Positions 24,089-34,230 of a stretch of DNA of 64,000 nucleotides are shown here, one piece after another. Origin of the DNA: Coprinopsis marcescibilis. Its lineage: Eukaryota > Basidiomycota > Agaricomycetes > Agaricales > Psathyrellaceae. The stretch lies in assembly GCA_004369085.1 (NCBI GenBank), contig ML210150.1:248001-312000 (forward strand), in the 5' to 3' direction. The stretch's first letter is position 1. Each line of letters starts with the position of its first letter. The notes beneath the pieces were generated by a model. The model did no database searches. It saw only the letters and a list, made by a program, of their open reading frames with translations, and was not told where the DNA came from. The position numbers and the translations under genes are program-made.

Positions 24089-25923
24089 ATGGCTACCCAA
24101 CCCATGGGTTCAGCTACCCAGCAACTCTGGTAAGCTCGTGATCGTTGCCTGCTCGCACCGCCGAACGCTGATTACGATCTTCATCGTCTGCCTTTGGAAG
24201 GGACGACGCCCTGACACGCATTATCCGTGGGTCTCTGCCAGTAGGGCACCCAGTCATACATCCTCCTGACCGATTCATAGACCTTTCCTCGTCAACTATC
24301 AAACGGAACACTGAACTCGAGGCACGAGTCGCAGAGCTCGAAGTGGAGCTCCTTGTCTGGAAACAAGCTCACTCCGCAGTTCTCGAAACGTCAGAGGCAC
24401 ATAACGTGCAGATTGCCGCGCTCAACCGACAGATATCCAACCTAGACTACTTCAAAAATGTGAGTGCATTTGCTTTGTTGCTCTGCCGATATATGTAATT
24501 GACTTTCTGTCGACAGAACCAGAACCCACTCATATTGTGTGTCATCAACGGCAACGAGCTTTCTTTTAATCGAGAGCTCCTGTTACAGGGCTATCAAGGC
24601 GGTCGCCTTGCTGCCCAGGAGATAACTAAAACGATCGCAGAGCATCTAACCAAGGAAGAGGTTTATGTCTACGGCAGATTATCTTTTTGGATTACAATTT
24701 ATCTTAGCAAGTCAGAGGTTTTGGATACTCTGCTTTCGAACAACGTGTGCACTGAGACACAGTTCCACGCATTTAATCTTGTGAGTCGAGTTCCCTTAGC
24801 TACCGAACGCCGGGCTGACAAAATTCGTAGGGCTTTAGCCAGGCTTCCGCCCGTTTTTCTGTCATCGACGTTGGCTCGGGGAAAGAAGCAATCGACTCGA
24901 AGATCAAAGGCAAGTTCTCGTTGTCGAGACTCGCGCTGAGGTTTCTGACGGCCGTCTGCCAGAATACTTGCAGACCTTCGTCAGGTTCCCTCAGACAATC
25001 CGGCTTTTCTTCGGTGGTATGAACGAACCCCCTCACACAGAAACTATTTTGAATGTGTTTCAATTCATCGCAGGATACGATGCATCAACGTATGCGGTTC
25101 TGTTCAACACGTTGGAACGGGAACAGTTTCTTGGGAAGATTGCTCTTCTTCAGGCTCAGGGGGGCACAGGAGACATCCAGCCATCCCATCCTCTTCCGAG
25201 ACTGCTGTTGGATGGCGTATTCATGCCAGAGCGCTTCCAGGCGTCTCCAAAGCGGCTGAGTCCTCTCTCAACAAACCATTACAATTCCAGGGTGTCCAAC
25301 GGTGGGCTCATTAGCCCACAATCTCCGGAGAGATCGTCTGGAAGAGTCATCGATCCAACATTGGTAGGTCTTCGAAACGTGTTGTACATCCGAGTCTTAT
25401 TTTTTGGTAACCTTCAGCCACTCCACAAACGTAACTTCTTAATACCTCCGGCGATGGACTTGATGTTTAATTCCATCCTAGAGAACCCTCCTCCTTGCAA
25501 TGAGCACTACCTTATGACGTGCTCGAAAGGGGTAAATAACCCAATCACCTGTCCTAATCGGATCCTGGCTCACGAACTCCAGGCTGGGGCGTGCAAGTAC
25601 TCGCATGACTATCTCTTATCCCCTGAGCAGCTGACCCAACTCGCCAACAACGCTAAGAAGGCACCCTGCAATTGGCTTAAAAATGGTACGTGGACAGTTT
25701 GATCTTCTACTCATTGCTAGAACCTTGTAGGTGTTCCGTGCCCCTACGGCGATAAGTGTTGTTGGGGCCACATTTGTCCGAATGGCCCCAAATGTTTCCA
25801 TCTCAGCAAGGGCAAGTGCTGGTTTAAAGGTGGTAAGCTGCTCTTTTATTTCTGTCTGTGGCATCGATGCTAACACCTTGCCGATCAGATGGGATGCACA
25901 TGGAAGGGACTACATCGACTTAA
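24089..25923 (+). CDS. DUF7923-like plus CCCH zinc-finger protein, copy 2 (divergent)
   Basis: Exons 24089-24129, 24201-24459, 24517-24780, 24831-24909, 24963-25016, 25074-25363, 25418-25531, 25583-25685, 25731-25829 and 25889-25923 sum to 445 residues. The layout repeats copy 1: coiled coil (ELEARVAELEVELLVWKQAH), DUF7923-like domain, disordered linker, CCCH fingers (CNWLKNGVPCPYGDKCCWGH) and a matching tail (DGMHMEGTTST). The domain has drifted: LIDGDG is now VINGNE and HDNGY is YDASTY, while GKEAIDSKI remains, so any catalytic activity is doubtful. The first finger is C-x7-C-x6-C-x3-H after splicing, one residue longer than usual. Intron 24910-24962 needs a GC donor. The closeness in order and orientation points to tandem duplication. 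Confidence 0.78.
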
Positions 25924-26328
25924 AAGATCCTCCAACGCTGGCGCTCTTATGGCGTATTATCCGCATGTTCTTTGAAGTTCAAACGTTTTGGCAAGCGCTG
26001 TTCGGAAAAATTTCTTTACACGCGGTTATAAAATCGAAAAGGGTGGATGGAATTATGCGACTTTACATGACGACCTGGGTTAAGATACCTTTTTTTTTTC
26101 TTATTTAACACGATTTAGTGACCTGTACAACTTTGGAGGTGATGATAGGGATGATGAAATGGATCAATGCTATTTCGGGAATATCTCTCGGCAAACGGCG
26201 ATAGCATGCGTGCGAAATCGATATGATTGCGGGCAGGTAATAAGAGGGGTGCAGTGCAATGGATGGAATAATTGTTCTTTCTGGTTTCCATCAATCCTTT
26301 CGCTTCCAACCTAATCGCAACGAACATA
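25924..26328. other. Spacer upstream of RhoGDI
   Basis: A 405-bp stretch with the 3' region of the DUF7923 copy 2 gene and the RhoGDI promoter. It contains an uninterrupted run of T at about 26091-26100 and AT-rich sequence. No gene is seen. Confidence 0.5.
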
Positions 26329-27321
26329 ATGGCCTCTGTAAGTTGTATATGTCGGCTCTCACAATCGCCGCTCACTTTGGTTCGCAGCACGATAACATCG
26401 ACGACGAACTGAAGCCCAGCTTCGCCCCTGGCAAGTACCGGCTTTCCGCTTTCTTATCGACAACGTTGCTATAGTGATCTATTGCGCTACAGGATACAAG
26501 CCTGCTGGTCCAGCAAAGTCTGCAGATGAATACGCGAAGCTCGATGCTGAGGACGAGAGCTTGGCCCGATGGAAGGCATCGCTTGGTATTCTTCCAGGTG
26601 CCACCTCTGCAGACACCAACGGTCCTAAGGTCCGATCCAACGCGATTTAATGCTCGAACAGACATTGACCGGTATTCTTCGACATAGGTTACTGTATTAA
26701 CACTTGAACTCGCGTCCCAGACTCTTCCACCTGGAAAGAAGTTGGCATTCAATCTCGCCGACGCTGCCGCTCTTGCTGCTCTCAAGAAGAATCCTGTTAT
26801 CATCAAAGAAGGCATTGAATACAAGTGAGCGGGCATCTTCTGCTCTCATCAATATGGCTCGTTTGACTAGGCCTCCAGCGTCCGTATAACCTTCAAAGTT
26901 AACCACTCGATTATTTCTGTGAGCAGATCCATCAACTCTTGATTCATGCATCACTAATAATTTTGGAACAGGGTGTCCGGTACATCCAAATCGTGAAGCG
27001 TTCAGGTATGAAAGGTGAGAGGTTCGCGAAAATCCGGTGGACCTAAAGACCAACTGTCCTTGCACAGTGGATAAACTGGAACAAATGCTCGGGTCTTATG
27101 GTCCCAATCCAAATGGCGTACCATATACCAAGAACTTTGAGCCCGAGGAGTCACCTTCGGGAATGCTCGCACGCTCTGGAACTTACCATGTTCGTAGTCG
27201 GGTGATTGACGATGACGGGGAAGTCTACGCTGGTATGCTTGTTCTATAACGGTGCGGAGTTAGGCTGAAAACCATGCTAGATTGGGAGTGGTACTTCAAG
27301 CTTGCGAAAGAGTGGGAGTAA
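26329..27321 (+). CDS. RDI1: Rho GDP-dissociation inhibitor
   Basis: Eight exons join to 204 residues, the usual RhoGDI size: 26329-26337, 26388-26430, 26493-26629, 26688-26824, 26879-26918, 26972-27014, 27068-27232, 27281-27321. The N-terminal arm reads DEYAKLDAEDESLARWKASL. The immunoglobulin-like C-terminal fold follows, with VRITFKVNHSIISGVRYIQI, MLGSYGPNP and a terminal DWEWYFKLAKEWE. The protein extracts prenylated Rho GTPases (Cdc42, Rho1) from membranes and keeps them GDP-bound in the cytosol. The first exon is only nine bases (ATG GCC TCT) and the second intron (26431-26492) must use a GC donor to keep the frame (PG/YKPAG). Confidence 0.95.
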
Positions 27322-27350
27322 ACTGATTGAGTGGATATACTCTCAACTGT

Positions 27351-27370
27351 GCGACTCTGTGCGACTCTGT
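27351..27370. repeat. Short direct repeat downstream of RhoGDI
   Basis: Two perfect copies of the 10-mer GCGACTCTGT follow each other here, with partial similarity on both sides. It lies in the 3' region of the RhoGDI gene. This is a local slippage-type repeat with no evident function. Confidence 0.5.
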
Positions 27371-27569
27371 TCGTCTGTTTATCTCTGTCTTTCTCTCCTT
27401 CCATAGGGTGGATATTTTTTCAATGTACTCCAAGCTAACTGCCTCTGTCTACTTGCACTTGAATACATACAAAAGTTAAAACCAAATGTGTACAACAATC
27501 TGATAAGATAAATGCAACAACTTGGACTGTGGGTTTTCTAGTTTGATCGCGTCGCTACAGTTGTTTGGC

Positions 27570-28868
27570 ATGTCCCTTCTATCCCGCTTCCCGGGCTTGC
27601 ACTTGCGCGCTTGCACCCAGAGCTCCAAGCTATGCCACTCTGTACCGTTTAGACCAGTGCGACCCATTCAGCGGGCATATCTGGTCCCTGCTTACTCTCG
27701 ACAAAAGTCCAGTTTATCAACGTCATCGACGCCTGTCGCAAAACCTCAGCAATCAACATGGATAGATTCTTTGCCTGCAAGAGTTCGACCATATCTCTAT
27801 TTGACGCGCATTGACAAGCCTATTGGAACTATCTTGCTCTTTCTGCCGTGTAGTATGTGTTCCTGCACCCGCAAACTTTCAAAGAATACTCACTTCGTTC
27901 AAGCCTGGTCAATAACTATGGCTTCCTACACGCTTCAACTTCCTGTAACCACACCTTTGACATACATTAGCCTTTGTGGGATTGGGGCGCTGGTAATGCG
28001 AGGGGCAGGATGCACCATAAACGATATGTGGGATAAAAACCTTGACAAGGCTGTCGGTAAGTCCGACCCTCTATCGGATATCATGAGCTCACAACGTTGG
28101 ATTGATTTCCAGAGAGAACTAAGCAACGTCCACTTGCTAGAGGCGACTTGACTCGGAAAGATGCTTTGGTCTTCTTGGCAGGTCAGTTGGGTGTTGGATT
28201 GGCCGTCCTCATGCAATTCAACTGGTACAGGTACGGAGTGACTGTCATTTTACCCACCCGACGCTGACATGACGCGAAGCATTCTCCTGGGTGCTTCCTC
28301 CCTATCGGTTGTTACAATATACCCCCTAATGAAACGCATAACACATTGGCCCCAAGCTGTCCTTGGTGTGTAGCGTCGCGTTTTACAACCGTGTCCGCGG
28401 AGTTTTGACCCGACTGCATTAGGTCTCGCATTCAACTGGGGCGCACTCCTCGGTTGGTCAGCTGTAGCTGGCTCAGTTGACTGGGCAGTTTGTCTCCCTC
28501 TTTACGCCGGCGGAGTATGTTGGACCCTGGTCTACGATAGCATTTACGCACACCAAGACAAGCGTGACGATATCCATGTTGGAATCAAAAGCACTGCGCT
28601 GCTCTTCGGGGAACATACCCGCTCCATCCTGGCTGGCCTCTCGGCTTCCTCAATGTCTCTAGTCTCCTACGCTGGTTATCTGAACCATCACACGGAGCCT
28701 TTCTATGCGGGGGTAGCTTTGGCTTCTGCTCAGTTGGGCCGCTTGGTTTACAAGACCGACTTCGACGACCGCGCCAGTTGTTGGCGGGGGTTTGTAGGAA
28801 GTGGCTGGGTGGGTTTCTGGATATGGGCAGGAGCGACAGCAGACTACGGCCTTTCGCTAGTAACCTAG
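27570..28868 (+). CDS. COQ2: 4-hydroxybenzoate polyprenyltransferase, mitochondrial (Coq2)
   Basis: A UbiA-family membrane prenyltransferase of about 360 residues, start [20 protein letters not shown], whose Arg/Ser-rich leader looks like a mitochondrial presequence. The sequence then reads [32 protein letters not shown], the first Asp-rich prenyl-diphosphate motif [20 protein letters not shown], and the second motif [13 protein letters not shown]. Several hydrophobic helices follow to the TAG at 28866-28868. Four introns are needed, for instance after LPC and after NLDKAV. Coq2 attaches the polyprenyl tail to 4-hydroxybenzoate in ubiquinone synthesis at the inner membrane. An in-frame ATG at 27522 would lengthen the leader by 16 residues. 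It converges with the Ytp1-family gene. Confidence 0.93.
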
Positions 28869-29033
28869 TATACAACTGGTGGCACGTCGAATATACAATT
28901 TTATTTGTGGTTCCGCTATGTGATGTGATACAGTTAAAGGTACATGTTACCGTTAGCGAGAGATTGATGTTGGTACAAATGTCAAGTGTAATGCTAGGGA
29001 ATCTTTCGGGGATCGTTAATGGTCATAAGGAGA

Positions 29034-31239
29034 TCATGCACTGGTTGCAGTGCAATAGGTAACGCTGGAATGCTTCCGAGATTGTAAATATCCTTTCAGC
29101 CCAACTATGCACAATGTCCAGCAGAATGCCAGACATGTGGTGGCGACGGCGACATTGAGGAACATCATGACATCTCAAAGAAAATGTAAGTAATGTCAAT
29201 ATTGCCAAATTACTAGATCCACGTACCATCACGGCCTCGTCGCATAGCAGCAATCGTGACTTCCTCGGTCGAAAAGATGAATACCAGACCACCGCAAGCA
29301 AGGAAAAAGCTGCACAGAGCTTCTGTCGGTGGTCTCGACGGAAGGATAGATTGAGGTGGTGACAGCCAGAGAAAGAAGTATGTGAAGCATCGCAGAACTG
29401 AGAACGCTACTAAGAGGTTGCCCCATAGCGAGTGGATTTGGACCTGGAAGAGGTACGTCTGGAAATGTGCAGCCATAGCAGCACCAGTGACACCGATGAC
29501 AAGTGCCGGGAAAGGGTTGAAACTCCCTCGGTAACTAGGTGGCTCAGGTACCGCGTCGTGAGGCATTTCAGCGGGATCGGGGGCGGATGCGAATGTAGAT
29601 GAGGCAAGCCATCGGCGAATTCTTCGAGATTCGATGCCCATTCCAAGAAGACCGGCGAACCAGAACATAACCTGTAAGACCATCAGTTATAGTTCATTCA
29701 ACTGGGAGCAACACCTACAGCAATGCTGATATGTTGGATTTGCTTCGTCGAGAACGGATCACCCGACTTAGCACCGAATCTCTCCATCCAGGTGTTGGTG
29801 ATACCATATATGAATATTACCAACGACTCTACAAACTCGGCAGTGCAGCTTGAACTCGATAGCGATCTGTTCCAAGCCCAGCCGTATTGGGCGAAGGATC
29901 CGAGGAAGCGGGCGAATGTCAATAGGCCATAACACCAGAAGATCGCTCCCTCTATTACACCCGAATCAGTGGGATGTGCGGATGGATTCAAGGGGGTAAC
30001 ACACTAATCAGGTGGGCAAGACACCCATTGATGTAATGTTGTCGGCATCCTCCTGGACAAGTTACCATCCGTCAGCATGCGGTCGCTACCTCGCGGACGA
30101 GGTGATTTACCGGTGTAAATAACGATCCCAGAAAGCACCTGGGCTAAACCGGCAACAACCAAACTGCGTTCCAACACGATGAACGCAATATTCCAGATGC
30201 GTGAAGACCGCTTTTCCTTAACCGTCGGTTTGGCGCCTTGATTGTCGTGTAGCGTGTCATCTGAGAGTGAACTAGTTTGGCCAAAGATAGTTTGCTCTGA
30301 GACGGCAGAAGGGAGCCGGTGATGCCTATGAACATCGTTAGCCCATCTTTCCGTTCCATCTAATGTTTGTAAGTCTTCCGAATGCCGGGATGGCACCTTT
30401 GGTGACTCTCCGTCGGAAGGTTCTTCCACGACGAGACTTGCATACTCTGATCCAAGCTTGGTTTCCGGTTCTTGGTTAATAATCACAAAGGTCCAGAAGG
30501 ACTTGATACTCCTGTCTTGGCTGCGGGCGAAGGCGATCACTCGTTTAATGACCCTCAATATATCCACAGTAGAGAGAGCCACCGCAAGAAGCAAGAAAAG
30601 ATATCCCTGCTTTCCATGTGCCGCCCCTGTCCATATGTTCAACAATGACAGCCTGGCATGCTGTCGCGACATTCTCACCTTCGTACCTATCAATTGTCGC
30701 GTTCAGATGCGTGGGTTGTATGGGTTCCGCGCAAAAAAGACTCACATGTTTGGCGTCAGCTTCCTGTACAGCATGGACGACGAGAGACCGAGTGCAGAAA
30801 GAACATAGAACGAGATCATAGCAGCCCCGTGAGCTGGATGCCTGACAGAACGCAGGACTATGCCTGAGGTATCACGGATTTAGACCCACGAGCCCCAGAA
30901 AGTTGACTGGACTCTACCGATTGGGAGGGCACCAAAGAACGCCATTGACATGAAGACGATGTGTCCCACCATGAGCCCCGGATGTCTTGTCTGTGACTGA
31001 TCGCCTTCACCTTCCCAATCTATCGTGTAGTACGAAGGTGGAGTCGGCTGGTGGTACATGAGAACCTCCGTCTCATTCAGCTGAACGATGGGCTGCGCGT
31101 GGGGGTTGTGGTGTCCATGATTGCCGTCCCGCCGAAGGAGTTGGACATTTGAAACAAAAGGAGATGCTAGGGCGGGGACGTTGAGCAAAGCAAGCGACGC
31201 AAAGAGTAGCGAAGGGATGGTCAGAGAGAGGGACCGCAT
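29034..31239 (-). CDS. Ytp1-family multi-pass membrane protein
   Basis: The start MRSLSLTIPSLLFASLALLN at 31239 is a clear signal peptide. A His-rich luminal segment follows, then a DUF2427-like helical part (RHPGLMVGHIVFMSMAFFGA) and the Ytp1 domain (FWCYGLLTFARFLGSFAQYG; MERFGAKSGDPFSTKQIQHI; FWFAGLLGMGIESRRIRRWL). The C-terminal helix, DVMMFLNVAVATTCLAFCWT, lies in a separate last exon that ends with TGA at 29034-29036. At least ten hydrophobic helices are visible, and a Ser-rich loop with SDDTLHDN sits in the middle. Ytp1 is a conserved fungal membrane protein of unknown function, with weak resemblance to respiratory membrane proteins. The longer open frame upstream of 31239 runs through likely leader sequence and is not used. 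Confidence 0.85.
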
Positions 31240-32556
31240 GCTGACGCAACAAGGGGGGAAAGAGTCGCCGAGCTTAGAGGAGGGGTCTACGGCGATACTG
31301 AATAAATACCAGGATAGCTCGGGCGAAATAGACACTAGATTCGAATCAGAGAACAGCAGGGTTTGAGTCAAGTCTGACAAAGCGATCGAGTAATACTGGG
31401 GTTCCAGATGTTTTCTGATTATTCCCCCAGGATTTGTCAACTGTTTCAGAACCTGCTGGCCATCGTAGACGCGTTGAGACTTGACTTTACTGTACATGCC
31501 GCACCTGCTCCGACGTTCTGGCAACGCTCCAGCCTCAGCGGTTGAGGACAGGCACCGAACCAGGGTCCTACGATGCTTATCTGTGTGGGTCCCAATCCCA
31601 ACTCCTCCTGCCCGAAGTGTAAGGTTTGGCGTGAGCCGTGACCAAGCCACGCGTCGCGGCGCCTTCCTCCTCGCGTTCCCCAGGGGCCAGGATAGCTACT
31701 AGCTGCCGGTCAAAACAGTACCATGATTATCCGTTTTGGACCATGCAATAACTGAGCTATTCTCTGCCATCCAGATCCGTTCGGATGCGGCCGCGCAGTT
31801 TATAAAAATCTGAATGTTCCCGAGTCCTTGGGTGTAAACCGCTGAACATTGAACAGGATAAATGTCAGATCTAGACAAGAATTTAGTATCACTAAAGAAA
31901 GTGCGTATCAAATCGTCCTACCGGAGAATTTTGAGCAGTGGTCGTCGTTTCAGGTTACAGCCTTCAGCATGAATCACTGTCAGTGAGTGACCGGTGACCA
32001 TTGGGGGCGTAAGATCCGGACCTGGAGAGAGTCAACGCAAAGAACTAAGAAGGGGACTTTCGTCAACACAGCCACCAAGGACTCGGAGAGCAAGGGTTCC
32101 AAGAGCCTTTGACAAACCGGTTTTACTCATCCTAAAGGTTATCGCCATTGTTATCCCACAGCAAGTTCTGACGAGACTTAATTCAGCCAAAATCAAAGGA
32201 GCCGAGTTTACAGAAGCTCCGAGGGCACCGGCTCGTAAAGCGTAATGGCATAATAGTCAATTCATATACGAAAACAAAGGAACATACAATGGGCAAGCGG
32301 TTGATCATGAAGCGGGTACTATGGACTCGGTAACTCGTCAAGAGTATGGAAAAAATGAAGCATTCTCCAGGAAATGGAAGGAAAGTCAAGGGCCAGATCT
32401 CAGATCCAGAGACTGTCGAAGTCAAAATTAGAGTATGCACTACGAAGGAACGTGGAATACGAAATTTGTATATTATGAAAGTGGGCGGCCATGCATGCTT
32501 ATCGGACATGGCGTCATAGCCCTGTTGTCAACGGGCCAGCTTACATGCTAGGCTCG
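31240..32556. other. Intergenic region without a recognised gene
   Basis: This 1.3-kb stretch lies upstream of the Ytp1-family gene and downstream of the single-pass membrane protein gene, both on the minus strand. Open frames such as 31994-32245 (+, 83 codons, Arg-rich) and 32183-32509 (-, 108 codons) have no recognisable domains and no convincing exon joins. The first part probably holds the Ytp1 promoter and leader. Confidence 0.45.
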
Positions 32557-33618
32557 TCACCAACCCTGGTGGAGTGGATACGGCTGAGCGTTATATTGAT
32601 GTTGTCCGTGGGTTGGTAAGGCGACGTTTATGGGTTGTTGGAAAGTCGATGGATTGCGTTGAAGGTTCGTCTTGTTGGGGGGCAAACCATACGCGTAGGT
32701 AGGTCCATCCAAGCTGCTAGGAGATCTGCGTTTTTCTTCAAGTTCCTCAATAGAGCGAGTGTCGGACGTGTCGCGATTGGCATGGAAGTTGGTTGTGTGA
32801 TCGGGGTCCCAGGAAATGATCTCCTGCTCCAATTTCCTGGTCCTTCTAGCCTTCCTGGTCGCAAGCATGATGATACCGATGATAATTAAGAGGCCAACCA
32901 ATCCACAGATACCGAAGACAGCACCAGCCAAAGGTTTGTTCTCCAAAAACGAGTTGCCATTTGTTGCAGCCGCACCGACGTTGGCAATGCCAGAGTTATC
33001 GGGGGGAGGTTCTACAACGATAGTCTCGCTTTGAATGATTGTGGATGCGGCGGGGGCCTCGGCGTTGTTGTTGCTGGCTTCAAGGGTAGGGGTGGGATCG
33101 AGAACAACCTCTGTATTCTCTGGCTCCTCTTCAATACCAGTTGGAGGTGGGTCGTCATCAGTTTCGCTAGTCGGCCGACTTGGGTTGCTGACGGAAGTTG
33201 GCCTGACCGGGGAAGAGTTGGAAGGACTGTGTAGCTAGAGCATTTGGCGTTGTTGGAAAGAATATTTATCGCGGCACTCACGCTGCAGTCGATCTGTTTG
33301 TGGGTTCTGGCTCAGGGTTGTTTGTGGGCTCAGTTGGAGGTTCACTTTCACTGTGTTTTGGTCATTCATTAGCAACCGGGTTCATCTCGCGCAATGCCCG
33401 TTCCCTTACCTGGAAGTCGGTCGGGGCTCCACAGGGACCGACGGCTCAGAGGTTGGCCTTGGATTCCTACAAAGTGCTAAGTGGCAGAGTCGTCAAAGCT
33501 TGGTTCAGGACCTACAAGATGTCGGAGACTGCGGCAACATCGTCAGCTTGAATCCGTGAACACGACAAGGATTTTACACACGGGGAAGTTGCCTCTTAAG
33601 CCAAAAGTAGGGGGCCAT
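32557..33618 (-). CDS. Single-pass membrane protein with Pro/Thr/Ser/Glu-rich ectodomain
   Basis: I joined six exons from ATG at 33618 (MAPYFWLKRQLP, then LSDILNPRPTSEPSVPVEP) to the TGA at 32557. A low-complexity Pro/Thr/Ser/Glu stretch follows, likely O-glycosylated (PTGIEEEPENTEVVLDPTPT). Next is one strong membrane helix (GAVFGICGLVGLLIIIGIIM), a basic stop-transfer (RKARRTRK), and a cytosolic tail with DTRSIEELEEKRR and YPLHQGW. There is no cleavable signal peptide that I can see, so the N-terminus may be incomplete or the helix acts as an anchor. The shape resembles fungal cell-surface sensors of the Mid2 or mucin type, but no family motif is present and the function is unknown. Confidence 0.6.
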
Positions 33619-34230
33619 TGTGAACAAGGAACTCTGAACTTTAAACACAAGGATGAGGCTTGAAGCTTAAAGAGCGACGATAAATGCTGAAATGACAGAA
33701 GAGCTTGACCAAGTCGATAGAAAAATGGTTTACAAAGCTCTCAGAGGAAAAGAGGAACGTTACAACGCAGTCGTAACAAGTGAAGTTGAAGGTTACAAGC
33801 CAAAGGGCTGGGGAAGAAGAAGCTGAGAGCGCCGGAAACGAAGGATCCACTAGGTTTCCCACTCCCAGTTATAATGACAACCTGCAACCAACTAAGCAAC
33901 CGCTCCTATCAATGATCCTTGCACGGCCTCCCTTTCAAAGTTCGTTCATCTTCACATAAAACCATGTCTACAGTTTATGGAACAATAGCAATAACAATTG
34001 TAGCGGGTTAATTCTCATCATCTTCGTCATGCCCTTGCATGTTTTTACAATTGCAATGGCAACATTATAGACACAACAGGGTTCAAGCAGCCCCACACGC
34101 TGCGCTGATAAGGCTCGGACGGAGTGGACTGGAGTGGATACAGTTACAATCGTACAAGAAATGATAATCCTAGATGCTACACGGTGTGAACAACAACAGA
34201 TGACTTGAACAGAGATGCAAATAAACATAA
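33619..34230. other. Intergenic spacer upstream of the single-pass membrane protein
   Basis: These 612 bp hold the promoter of the membrane protein gene and the 3' region of the PKA regulatory subunit gene, both on the minus strand. The part near 33960-34230 is AT-rich with ATAAA-like stretches. Open frames of 73 and 86 codons are not protein-like. Confidence 0.45.

Noticed and set aside
31994..32245. Arg-rich 83-codon plus-strand frame
   Set aside because: No domain, no partner exons, located in a spacer; compositional artefact more likely.
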